Shown here: one piece after another, positions 37,384-45,349 of the stretch
How positions within the stretch are numbered: the first letter of the stretch is position 1
How the letters are laid out: every line of letters starts with the position of its first letter
Source: Candidatus Helarchaeota archaeon
GTDB lineage: Archaea; Asgardarchaeota; Lokiarchaeia; Helarchaeales; RDOG01
DNA: 64,000 nt
NCBI GenBank assembly: GCA_019058315.1
Contig: JAHPZH010000002.1
Coordinates: 310,001-374,000 of the forward strand
Direction of reading: 5' to 3'
Position numbers and translations under genes: made by a program
Notes under the pieces: model-generated
The model's database searches: none
Seen by the model: the letters and a program-made list of their open reading frames with translations, nothing else
Told to the model about the DNA's origin: nothing

Positions 37384-38103
37384 TTATAATAGATTTTCTT
37401 TAATTTCTTCCTCACTATCTAGATGTAAGTCATACCATTTATCATCTTTATCTAATGTTAATATTTGAACTTGGGATAGTTTATCATATTCAATAACTAT
37501 TCCTCGAGCGATTAACCCTCCTAAACCTCCTGATATAAATGCAATAATAATAACAATTATTAAAAGAATCATTGGAAGATCTAAAATAACAATATTTACT
37601 AAATAAGTGCCAACAACATTTGCCGCTGCCCCCTCAAAATAGTAGCCAATGTAATTTCCTTCGCCTAATTTATGCATAATAAATGCAACTATATCAACTG
37701 CTATTCCTGGGGCTGAATATGTTAGGAATGAAAAAATTCCATGAGATCCGAATGGCATCAATAAAATCATAAATGTTTGAATAACTGCTGCGATAGTTGC
37801 TGCTCCATTTTTTTTAGTTAATTCCCTTGCTAATATTAACCACATCATATATAATCCACCTGCAACCGAACCTCCTGGTATATTTACAGGTCGTAATATA
37901 AAGGATAAAGCAGGTAGAATTAATTGTTTTGAGCCTATTCCCAAAGCTGCCATTAGAGGGATAATGATAAAATCTTTAATTTCAAATTTTGATTTCTTTT
38001 TCTTTATTTTTTTATCAATTTTTTCTTCATTATTTCCATTTTGTTCATTAATTCTGTCTTTTTCATTAATTTGGCTCTTTTCATTAATTCGACTTTCTTC
38101 CAA
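37384..38103 (-). CDS. Probable ECF transporter substrate-binding S component
   Basis: Protein of 239 residues from a TTG start with no evident ribosome binding site. The N-terminus is low-complexity, with near repeats of RINEK/QINEK/RINEQ and a lysine patch. Six hydrophobic helices follow (IIPLMAALGIGSKQL, PGGSVAGGLYMMWLILAREL, AATIAAVIQTFMILLMPFG, SAPGIAVDIVAFIM, VVGTYLVNIVIL, IIIAFISGGLGGLIARG). The pattern resembles thiamin/HMP-type S components. With the T and A genes downstream, it completes the transporter and should set its specificity, which cannot be read here. Confidence 0.72.
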   Translation of the reverse strand: MEESRINEKSQINEKDRINEQNGNNEEKIDKKIKKKKSKFEIKDFIIIPLMAALGIGSKQLILPALSFILRPVNIPGGSVAGGLYMMWLILARELTKKNGAATIAAVIQTFMILLMPFGSHGIFSFLTYSAPGIAVDIVAFIMHKLGEGNYIGYYFEGAAANVVGTYLVNIVILDLPMILLIIVIIIAFISGGLGGLIARGIVIEYDKLSQVQILTLDKDDKWYDLHLDSEEEIKENLL

Positions 38104-38140
38104 TTTTTATCAAATCCAAAAATGAATGCGAATAAGATTT

Positions 38141-38178
38141 TTTAAACCGATATGAATAATTATACATATCAGTTTAAA
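38141..38178. promoter_or_regulatory. Long inverted repeat between divergent Mo/W-related operons
   Basis: TTTAAACCGATATG (38141-38154) and CATATCAGTTTAAA (38165-38178) are 14-bp arms with a single mismatch, separated by 10 bp. The element lies 38 bp from the S-component start and 53 bp from the MobB-like start. It is well placed to control both. The CGATAT...ATATC layout is loosely reminiscent of ModE-type Mo boxes but is not an exact match. A dimeric repressor site is the simplest reading. Confidence 0.6.
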
Positions 38179-38231
38179 TTCTTTACTCTAAATGTAAAAA
38201 TTAAAAATATGATAAGGTGAAATGATCTATC

Positions 38232-38972
38232 ATGTTAACGAAATATTTTTCAATTGTAGGTTATTCAGATTCTGGAAAAACTTTTGTAATTGAGAAAATA
38301 ATTAAACATCTAGTTAAAAAAGGATATAAAGTAGGAGTATGTAAATATATCCATCATTCAGGATTTGGCATTGATATTCCAGACAAGGATACAACAAAAT
38401 TTTATGAAAATGGAGCTAAAATCATTTCATATGTTTCTCCAGATGCAAATGGTATAATAAATATTGAAAAAGAAGGCACAAGTTCAACTTTAAGAAATAT
38501 TGAGAATAAAGTTGATTATTTAATCCTAGAAGGATTTAGAAATTTAACTGGAGTGCCTAGAATGGCAATTATTAAGGAGGAATCAGACCTAAAAAGCCTT
38601 TTAGACGAATTTACTATAGGAATAACCAGTCATCTAATAGATCTATCCAAACATAATTTATTTATCAAGGATGAGAATATCCCATCTTTTGTTGAGAAAA
38701 GAGCTCTTCCACCTATGACTTCATTAAATTGTCAAAAATGTGGCTATGATTCATGCAAGGCATTCTACAAAGCTTTACTAATGGAAAAAGAAGATAGATC
38801 TAAATGTGTTCTTCAAATTAGAAATATAAAATTATTTGTTAATAAAAAATTACTCCTAATTAACCCATTTGTAGAAGATGTGTTTAGAAATGTAATATCG
38901 GGTATTGTTGAGACCTTACAAAGACCAGATGAAAAAATTAATTCAATTGATATCAATATTAAAATTGAATAA
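38232..38972 (+). CDS. MobB-like GTPase fused to a 4Fe-4S domain
   Basis: Protein of 246 residues. Residues 1-150 match MobB, the P-loop protein of molybdopterin guanine dinucleotide synthesis: IVGYSDSGKTF (Walker A, K16), KYIHHSGFGIDIPDKDT, the VDYLILEGFRNLTGVPR loop. A C-terminal domain has C167, C170, C175 and C192 (CQKCGYDSCKAF...SKC), the four-cysteine Fe-S module seen in CO dehydrogenase/acetyl-CoA synthase subunits. An AAGGTGA site lies upstream. Such fusions occur in anaerobes near FmdE, which supports a Mo/W cofactor role for this region. Confidence 0.87.
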   Translation: MLTKYFSIVGYSDSGKTFVIEKIIKHLVKKGYKVGVCKYIHHSGFGIDIPDKDTTKFYENGAKIISYVSPDANGIINIEKEGTSSTLRNIENKVDYLILEGFRNLTGVPRMAIIKEESDLKSLLDEFTIGITSHLIDLSKHNLFIKDENIPSFVEKRALPPMTSLNCQKCGYDSCKAFYKALLMEKEDRSKCVLQIRNIKLFVNKKLLLINPFVEDVFRNVISGIVETLQRPDEKINSIDINIKIE

Positions 38973-39051
38973 AAATTAAAATTTTGTAATAATATTGAAT
39001 TAATATTATATTTTTTACTAAATTTTTAAAAATAAATGGAAGATCCATAAA

Positions 39052-40182
39052 ATGCCCAAAGGAATTTTTATATTTAGTAATGGTGCTCAAGATATTACAA
39101 AAGTTGAAGCTAAATATCCCGAAGATTTAATAATATCAGATAAAATTCTTAATATAATAAAATTATCTCATGAAATTAAAGAAGGTTATAGTTTTTCAAC
39201 CATAATTATTGGTAAATCTAAATTTGCATCTCTTTATACAGGTCCGGAATTTAATCATTTTATTAATTTATATTTGACCGATGAGGATGATTCTGTAATT
39301 TTTGAAAATGCACTCTCATATTATAGTAATAAAATAATGAAGAACATCTCAACTGATAAATTTGAAGAAGTTCTTCCAGGAATTTACGAAGAAATTTCAT
39401 TATATCCAACTTTTGATGAAGAACAAAAATTAGCAATTGCTTATAATAATGAAATTAAACGTTTAATTATGCAAAAATTAATTGTAAATGCATTTATTTC
39501 AAAAAAAGATTTATTAGATTGGTTAAAAGAAGAATTACAAATAAAAGGGCTCAATATAGATCCTATTCTTGATTCCTTAATGAAACTTGATTTAGTAAAA
39601 AAATCGGGTATTAAAGACATATCAGATGAATATGTATTTTGTACAGGGGATTTTTTTATAACCCGTTTACCACCGTCAGAAATAGTTGAATTAGTTGATA
39701 AAAAAAAGATACCTGAATCAATAGCTTCGGAATTTTTTTCTAAAGTAAAGGATTTTTTTCAAAATTATTCACCTACATCAGAAGATGCAGAAATAATAGC
39801 AGAAATAATTAGTGATTTAGATTGTTACAATACTTTAAAATTATTAAGATTATCTCCAGCAACTAAGAAAGGGTTTTCAAGTGTAGGAAATAAAATAAAA
39901 GATTTGGATTTAACTCTACAGAAATTTCAATCAAACAAAATTTCAGATATAATAAAGGATGAAAAGGGTCGTGAATATCATTTCTTAATAACTGATATTC
40001 GTATAAAAAAATTCTTTCCAGAATATTTACTGAAAATAATATTAAAAAGTTATAATGAGAAATCTGTTCCTAATTCCGTTGTATTGGATAATTTGGAACT
40101 TTTAATAAATACATATGATGATGAAATGGAACGTATTAAAGAAGAAGAGAAAAGGAAAGAAATGGAAGGAGAAAATGAATAA
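39052..40182 (+). CDS. Longin-like domain protein with winged-helix region
   Basis: Protein of 376 residues. The first ~100 fit a longin-like fold: strand GIFIFSNG, strand VEAKYP, helix SDKILNIIKLSHEI, strands FSTIIIG, KFASLYTG and NHFINLYLTDEDD, then helix SVIFENALSYYSNKIMKNI. Next comes a helical/winged-helix-like stretch (IMQKLIVNAFISKKDLLDWLKEELQIKG...YVFCTGDFFITRLPP) and a charged C-terminal helix. Proteins opening MPKGIFIFS are frequent in Asgard genomes. The role is unknown; longin domains generally bind or regulate small GTPases. Fold assignment is mine, from predicted secondary structure. Confidence 0.65.
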   Translation: MPKGIFIFSNGAQDITKVEAKYPEDLIISDKILNIIKLSHEIKEGYSFSTIIIGKSKFASLYTGPEFNHFINLYLTDEDDSVIFENALSYYSNKIMKNISTDKFEEVLPGIYEEISLYPTFDEEQKLAIAYNNEIKRLIMQKLIVNAFISKKDLLDWLKEELQIKGLNIDPILDSLMKLDLVKKSGIKDISDEYVFCTGDFFITRLPPSEIVELVDKKKIPESIASEFFSKVKDFFQNYSPTSEDAEIIAEIISDLDCYNTLKLLRLSPATKKGFSSVGNKIKDLDLTLQKFQSNKISDIIKDEKGREYHFLITDIRIKKFFPEYLLKIILKSYNEKSVPNSVVLDNLELLINTYDDEMERIKEEEKRKEMEGENE

Positions 40183-41266
40183 TGAGAGGACGTTTAAATT
40201 GAGAAGAAAAACCAAAATATTATTCATCGCAAATCTTTTAATCATTTTTATGATTTTTTCAATTCAAAACTCATCTAATACTTGCACTTTGGAGAATTTT
40301 CAGAAGCAATATGCTTATAATGGTATAGATAAGTCAAAAGAAGTAAAATTAATCTATAATGCTGATAATGCGACTCTTATAAACGGAAGTTTAGTCAGTC
40401 TTTATGAGATCGATTTATATAGATTTGAAAGCTGCAATATCACTTTCAATTATACTGATGCAATAAATAATAAGACCATTGATGGTGCAGATGCAAATTT
40501 TACGTGGTATAAAAAAAATGATCCATCTGTTATATACAATGGGACTTTAATAAATAGTAGCAGTGGGATTTACATTCTAGATTTTAATACTTCATCAAGA
40601 GAAATTGGAGATTATATTATTGATGTTTATATTAAAATTACTAATTATACAAAACCGACTTTAATTGTTAAATTGTCGATCAACCGTAGATCCACTAAGT
40701 TATTAACTCTAACAGGTACAACCCTTAAAATCGAAAGAGGGACCATATTCCCTATTCTATTTTTCTTAGAGGATTCTATAAATGGAACAAATTTGGAGGA
40801 TTTTCCTCTTAAATGGATTATGGGCTATTTTTCAGGTGAATTGATTTCTTTAAAAGATGGGTTATATATGTTTCCTATTCCTACTTCATTATTTGAAATA
40901 GGCTCTAATATTTTTATTTTAGACTCATCATCCGTCAATGACTATAATATAGAAAGTTCAACTGTAATACTTGATATAACATGGGAAAAAATATTGGGAA
41001 TAGATGCTCCAATATTTTACGCAATTTTAATTATATCTATAATAGTTTGTGTTTGTATTTTGTTATATATTTTTATAAAAAGATTATCTAAGCCAAAAGC
41101 TATTAGAAAAATTCATGATAGCATTAAAAAGATTGAAAAAGATATAAGACCAATATCCATTACTGAAATAAGGAGTCGTGAGGAGATCTATAACAGTTTA
41201 TTCAAAAAAGACTGGGAAAAAATTAATAAACACCCCAAAATTACTCCTAAAAAACCAGTTGATTAA
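40175..41266 (+). CDS. Single-pass membrane protein with extracellular Ig-like domains
   Basis: About 363 residues from ATG 40175 (MNNERTFKLRRKTK). GGAGAAA lies just upstream and the start overlaps the preceding stop by 8 nt; the frame itself opens at 40115. It has a signal/anchor helix (ILFIANLLIIFMIF), two beta-sandwich-like domains rich in N-x-S/T sites (ITFNYTDAINNKTIDGADANFTW; a second near residue 190), a membrane helix (APIFYAILIISIIVCVCILLYIFI) and a basic cytosolic tail. No catalytic motif is seen. Translational coupling suggests it works with the longin-like protein. Confidence 0.7.
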   Translation: MNNERTFKLRRKTKILFIANLLIIFMIFSIQNSSNTCTLENFQKQYAYNGIDKSKEVKLIYNADNATLINGSLVSLYEIDLYRFESCNITFNYTDAINNKTIDGADANFTWYKKNDPSVIYNGTLINSSSGIYILDFNTSSREIGDYIIDVYIKITNYTKPTLIVKLSINRRSTKLLTLTGTTLKIERGTIFPILFFLEDSINGTNLEDFPLKWIMGYFSGELISLKDGLYMFPIPTSLFEIGSNIFILDSSSVNDYNIESSTVILDITWEKILGIDAPIFYAILIISIIVCVCILLYIFIKRLSKPKAIRKIHDSIKKIEKDIRPISITEIRSREEIYNSLFKKDWEKINKHPKITPKKPVD

Positions 41267-41313
41267 AGATATTAAATATTAAAAAAAAATTACTTAATTT
41301 ATTGTGATTATAA

Positions 41314-41721
41314 TTGTCAAAATGGTACGAGGAAGAAGCAATAAAAGAATGGATTGAAATTGCAATAAAACTTCACAGAAATTTTATCAATATCGGACTT
41401 GCACTTGGTATTAGGGCTTCCGTTGTTGGGATGAAAGCGTTAGGGGTCGATAGGAGTAAAATTGAGAAGGCAGAAGTGTGGGGAGTAAAGTGTTTTGGTG
41501 AAGCTGTTGAAGTAATGACTGGTTGTAAACTAATTAGGGAAAAATTAGTTTTTCATGAAATATATGAACCACCACTTAAACCAAAATTAATTTTATGGAC
41601 AATTAATAATAAAGCTATATTAGAATTACTAGCAAGAGAATTTAAGAACGAAGATGAAGTTTTTAACGCTCCTGAAGAAGAAGTTTTTGAAAATGTGACA
41701 ATATCAAATATAAATTTGTAA
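41314..41721 (+). CDS. FmdE-like protein lacking the zinc ribbon
   Basis: Protein of 135 residues from a TTG start. It contains WIEIAIKLHRNFINIGLALGIRASVVGMKALGVDRSKIEKAEVWGVKCFGEAVEVMTGCKL, which parallels the FmdE core of a His-containing helix, then an acidic strand, then Cys-x-x-x-Ala...GC. Most of the second half of the family and the zinc ribbon are absent. It is a second, diverged FmdE-type protein on the far side of the Mo/W-like region. Assignment is by pattern only. Confidence 0.6.
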   Translation: MSKWYEEEAIKEWIEIAIKLHRNFINIGLALGIRASVVGMKALGVDRSKIEKAEVWGVKCFGEAVEVMTGCKLIREKLVFHEIYEPPLKPKLILWTINNKAILELLAREFKNEDEVFNAPEEEVFENVTISNINL

Positions 41722-41847
41722 GTCCAGTCATAAGAAAATTCCAAATAAACATCTTAGTCTCTAATGATTTCAATTACTTTATCAATACCAAAAGCTTTAA
41801 TTGAAATTTAAATTTGTTTTTTAGTAAAAAAAATATGAAAATTTTTT

Positions 41848-41915
41848 GATTTGGTGAACTTTGGCTAAGTTTAAAGAATAAAATTTTCCTTTTTTATTTT
41901 ATTCCATACCAAATC
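41848..41915 (-). promoter_or_regulatory. 3'UTR hairpin, candidate SECIS element
   Basis: One nucleotide after the stop of the TGA-containing peroxiredoxin gene, the minus-strand RNA can form GATTTGGT/ACCAAATC (8 bp; 41915-41908 with 41855-41848). Inside it is a second perfect stem, GAATAAAAT/ATTTTATTC (9 bp; 41904-41896 with 41884-41876), with an A-rich 11-nt apical loop AAAAAAGGAAA. An asymmetric internal loop separates them (3 nt on the 5' side, about 20 nt on the 3' side). Archaeal SECIS elements lie in 3'UTRs. I could not match the consensus core, so this is a candidate only. Confidence 0.45.
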
Positions 41916-41916
41916 T

Positions 41917-42393
41917 TTAATTTTGAAGTTTTTCAAGCTCTTCGAATAATTTTATATTTTTAGGAATGTCTTTCATTGAATTACCATAATAGGCATACTG
42001 AATTATTCCTTCTTTATCTAATATTAATAATGCTGGCATTCTTCCTAACTTTGTCCAATTGACTTCTTGCTTTAACATTTTTAGAACTGTTTTTTTTGGA
42101 TCATAATATATTGCAAATTTATTTTGGGCATATTTAGTTTCAAGTTTTTTAGCATTTTTCTCTCTATCCGGAGTGATTGGATATAAAACAGTATTCAACT
42201 CTTCAAATTTCTCAATATCTCTTGCTAATCTCCTAATATGTGCTCTACAATATGGTCACATAATACCTCGAAGCATTATTACAATTACATTTTTCTTTCC
42301 ATAGAATTGATTGATATTGATTGTTTCTTCTCTTGAACTTGGTAGATTAATTTCTGGAATTTTCTTCCCAATCATGTCGAACTTATCTTTCAT
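41917..42393 (-). CDS. Peroxiredoxin-like selenoprotein (in-frame TGA = Sec46)
   Basis: Translated through one TGA (42258-42256), the frame gives 158 residues: MKDKFDMIGKKIPEINLPSS..., LRGIM-U-PYCRAHIRRL, then a normal thioredoxin-fold remainder (LGRMPALLILDKEGIIQYAYYG). The TGA sits exactly where AhpC/TSA-like proteins have the first Cys of W-C-P-x-C, giving a UxxC redox motif with Cys49. No other stop or frameshift is present over 112 codons after it. Other genes here end in TGA (for example at 9664), so TGA is not generally reassigned. An in-frame GTG lies 15 nt upstream of the ATG. The protein would reduce peroxides with thiol donors. Confidence 0.85.
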
Positions 42394-42590
42394 CCTTTTC
42401 TTACTCACTTTTTATGATGATCTTATATGTTCTTAAAACCCCAAAGAGAAAATTTCAATAAAAATATGTTTGATTATTTTTTACCTAAAATGAATGTGTA
42501 GGATAAATGGAATAATTTAAGCAATATTAAATAAGATTTTAAAGAAAAATAGAAGGTAAGAATATTAAAATAATAAAAAAATTATATAAA

Positions 42591-43241
42591 TTAAGAAAGT
42601 GCTTTCTTACCAGCTTCATAACCTGTCATTAAAGCTTTTATATTAGTTTCAACTGCTCTTGGCCATTGTTTTTCTAAAGTTTTTTTCATGATTTCAATAG
42701 AAATTGGAAAGTTAGGAACACAACCGATGCTAAAACCTAATAATACGATGTTCATCTGTAAAAAGGTTCCAAATAATTCCTTTGATTTCATATTTGCATT
42801 ATACGTGAAAACTTTTGGAGAAAATTGTTTCATACTCTCAATATATTCTTCTTTTGTAGGATAGTGTAAATCTCCAGAAAAATGTTCTTTTAAAGGCATG
42901 GGATATTCGTTCACAACAATTGTGGTTTCAGGCCCTGCATAATTTAAATATCGAATCCCTTCTAAAGGTTCAGATGCAATTAAGACATCTGCTGAACCGC
43001 TCAAAAGTCTTACAGCATATAATGCATCTCTTTCGCTCGATGCACTTATATCTTTATCACTTTGTTCGGGTACTCCATATCTGACAGTAGCTGTTACTGA
43101 TCCTTCTCTCTGGGTCGCTCCCCGCATCTCTGTACCAATCACCCGAATATCTGCATCAATTGCTGCCATTTTTAGAATTTGCCCAAGAGTTACTATACCT
43201 TGACCTCCCACACCACAACAAAATATATTAAATTTCTTCAA
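42591..43241 (-). CDS. iorB: Indolepyruvate:ferredoxin oxidoreductase, beta subunit
   Basis: Protein of 216 residues from a TTG start with an AGAGGT ribosome binding site. It is the gamma-type domain of 2-oxoacid:ferredoxin oxidoreductases: FCCGVGGQGIVTLGQIL (about 7-23), VIGTEMRGATQREGSVTATVRYG, ASEPLEGIRYLNYAGPETTIVVNEYP. With IorA it converts aryl pyruvates from aromatic amino acids to aryl-acetyl-CoA, reducing ferredoxin. It starts 15 nt after the iorA stop codon. Confidence 0.94.
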   Translation of the reverse strand: MKKFNIFCCGVGGQGIVTLGQILKMAAIDADIRVIGTEMRGATQREGSVTATVRYGVPEQSDKDISASSERDALYAVRLLSGSADVLIASEPLEGIRYLNYAGPETTIVVNEYPMPLKEHFSGDLHYPTKEEYIESMKQFSPKVFTYNANMKSKELFGTFLQMNIVLLGFSIGCVPNFPISIEIMKKTLEKQWPRAVETNIKALMTGYEAGKKALS

Positions 43242-43256
43242 TTCAAATCTACCTCT

Positions 43257-45167
43257 TTAATGAATTAATATATCCGCCTCAACAATTGCTGAATTTGGAC
43301 ATACATCTTTACAGACTCCACAATTTGTACACTTGGCATCCTCAATGTAATAGTATTTCTCACCATTTTCGTCAAATCCAACCCTAATCGCAACACAACC
43401 AAAGATTAATAGACATTCGTCGCATTGTTGGCATCGTTCAGGAATGATTCGATAATAACTTTGTAATGGTTTTATAATGCCCCTAGCGGCTTCTCTCTTT
43501 TCTCTTCTATCGACTTGAATATTACATTCTCTAGAAGAAATTATGACTTTTGGTCCTTTTACATTAAAGGTTTGACGATAAACCCTTTCAAGAGTCTTAA
43601 TGTTATAGGCATCTACTACTCGAATAAATTTAACTCCAAATGCTCGACAAATATCTGCAATTTTTATTGGATCAAAAGGTTCTCCTAAAGAATTAACCCC
43701 CGAATGTGGGAGTGGCTGATGTCCAGTCATTGAAGTCCATCTATTATCCATAATTATTAAAGTTATATTTGCTTGTGTGTATACTGCATTTAGTAATGCT
43801 TGCATTCCGGTATGGAAAAATGTAGAATCTCCCATAAATGTAAAAACGGGTCTATCATCTCTATGAGCAATTCCTTGTCCAATTCCTAGTCCTGAACTCA
43901 TGCAAACCATCCACTCTCCCATACCATATGTTGTGACAAGTGCATTACACCCAATATCTGCTCCAATTATTACATCTTTACCTTCGGTTGCTTTTCTTAA
44001 AGCATAAGCAGTGGCACGATGAGGACAGCCTGCACAAAAAGTTGGTAATCTTGTGACGAGAGATCCTCTTACTTTTCCGTGCATTTTTGAAATAGAATCA
44101 ATATCATATCTCGATTTCACACCTTCTACCGCTTTCATTATGCCTTTAATAACAATGTCTGGTGAAAATTCATCAACACGAGGAAAAACGTCTTTTCCAA
44201 AGACTTTAAATTTCAAACCTCCATCAAAGGCTATTTGTTTAATGTAATTTTCTAAAAATGGTTCCATCTCTTCAAGTACTATTACTGTTTCTAAATCGTT
44301 ACAAAAATTTAATACTTGTTCTTCATCTAGAGGAAATTGGATTCCTGGACGAAATATAGGAACGTCATTTAAATCACAAGCATTTAAAGCTTCCAAAGCA
44401 TATCCAAAAGACATTCCGCCAGCAATTACGCCAATTTTAGAGTCTCCAGGTATTATTTTATTAAAAGGCGATTTAGCAGCATATTTTTTGATTTTTTTGT
44501 GTCTTTTAAAAAGCCGCTTGTGATTTTGGAGGCCGATCATCGCCCCTAATAGAAATCTAGTCTTATCAGGTTTGAATTTACCTTTTCCTTCAATAACTCC
44601 AAGAGGACCTAGTTCTATGTCACCCATGGAATGAGCAATTCGGGTATTAAAATTAATTGTAATGGGGATATCATTTTTCTTTGAAACTGGAAAAGCTTCT
44701 TTAGTAAAATCTTTCAATTCTTGAATAGATGATGGTTCAAAAATGGGAATTCCCATATGTCTAAAAACATCTCTGTTATCTGCCTCGTTAGTAGAGCTTA
44801 TAAGCCCTGGATCACCAGCATGAGCGATGACAAGTGCACCAGGTTTTGTTCCTCCATAAGTGGCGCATTGCATATAATCTGCTGCGACATTTAACCCTAA
44901 CATTTTAAAGCAAACAAGTGCATTTGCTCCACTCCAAGCACCACCAAATGCACTTCCAGCAGCCATAGCTTCATTTGTTGAATATTCGAAATAAATTTCT
45001 GGTATCTCTTTAACTACTTCAGCATAGGCATCTGCAACTTCAGAGGCAGGAGCACCAGGATAAGTTGTAACATAATTACATCCCGCCTCAAGTGCACCTC
45101 GAACGATAGCTTCATCTCCCAGTACTAAAATACGCTTCCCAGGAGAGTCCAACATTATTCTCTTCAT
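43257..45167 (-). CDS. iorA: Indolepyruvate:ferredoxin oxidoreductase, alpha subunit
   Basis: Protein of 636 residues. The N-terminal pyrimidine-binding domain (GNYVTTYPGAPASEVADAY-like region) and a central thiamin-diphosphate domain (CAGCPHRATAYALRKA, GADIGCNAL, MGDSTFFHTGMQALLNAVYTQANITLIIMDN) are clear. Two 4Fe-4S clusters lie at the end: CQQCDECLLIFGC and CTNCGVCKDVCP. It uses TPP to decarboxylate 2-oxoacids from Trp, Phe and Tyr. It forms an operon with iorB and lies divergent to the sensor kinase gene. Confidence 0.95.
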   Translation of the reverse strand: MKRIMLDSPGKRILVLGDEAIVRGALEAGCNYVTTYPGAPASEVADAYAEVVKEIPEIYFEYSTNEAMAAGSAFGGAWSGANALVCFKMLGLNVAADYMQCATYGGTKPGALVIAHAGDPGLISSTNEADNRDVFRHMGIPIFEPSSIQELKDFTKEAFPVSKKNDIPITINFNTRIAHSMGDIELGPLGVIEGKGKFKPDKTRFLLGAMIGLQNHKRLFKRHKKIKKYAAKSPFNKIIPGDSKIGVIAGGMSFGYALEALNACDLNDVPIFRPGIQFPLDEEQVLNFCNDLETVIVLEEMEPFLENYIKQIAFDGGLKFKVFGKDVFPRVDEFSPDIVIKGIMKAVEGVKSRYDIDSISKMHGKVRGSLVTRLPTFCAGCPHRATAYALRKATEGKDVIIGADIGCNALVTTYGMGEWMVCMSSGLGIGQGIAHRDDRPVFTFMGDSTFFHTGMQALLNAVYTQANITLIIMDNRWTSMTGHQPLPHSGVNSLGEPFDPIKIADICRAFGVKFIRVVDAYNIKTLERVYRQTFNVKGPKVIISSRECNIQVDRREKREAARGIIKPLQSYYRIIPERCQQCDECLLIFGCVAIRVGFDENGEKYYYIEDAKCTNCGVCKDVCPNSAIVEADILIH

Positions 45168-45349
45168 GTTTAGCTTACCTTAACATTGTTTTATTATATT
45201 AAATAATCAAAATTCTTTTCAATATAGAATATTTCAATTTGAATTATTTTTATCTTTTCCAATTAAAAATTATTCTCAATTAACAAAAATACAAATTTTA
45301 TTTAATAATAATGCATGTAAATATGATATGAGTTTTCATTAAGTAGGTA

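Noticed and set aside
42256..42258. TGA read as a nonsense mutation in a pseudogene
   Set aside because: The position coincides with the redox Cys, the rest of the frame is intact, and a structured 3' element follows, so selenocysteine is favoured.
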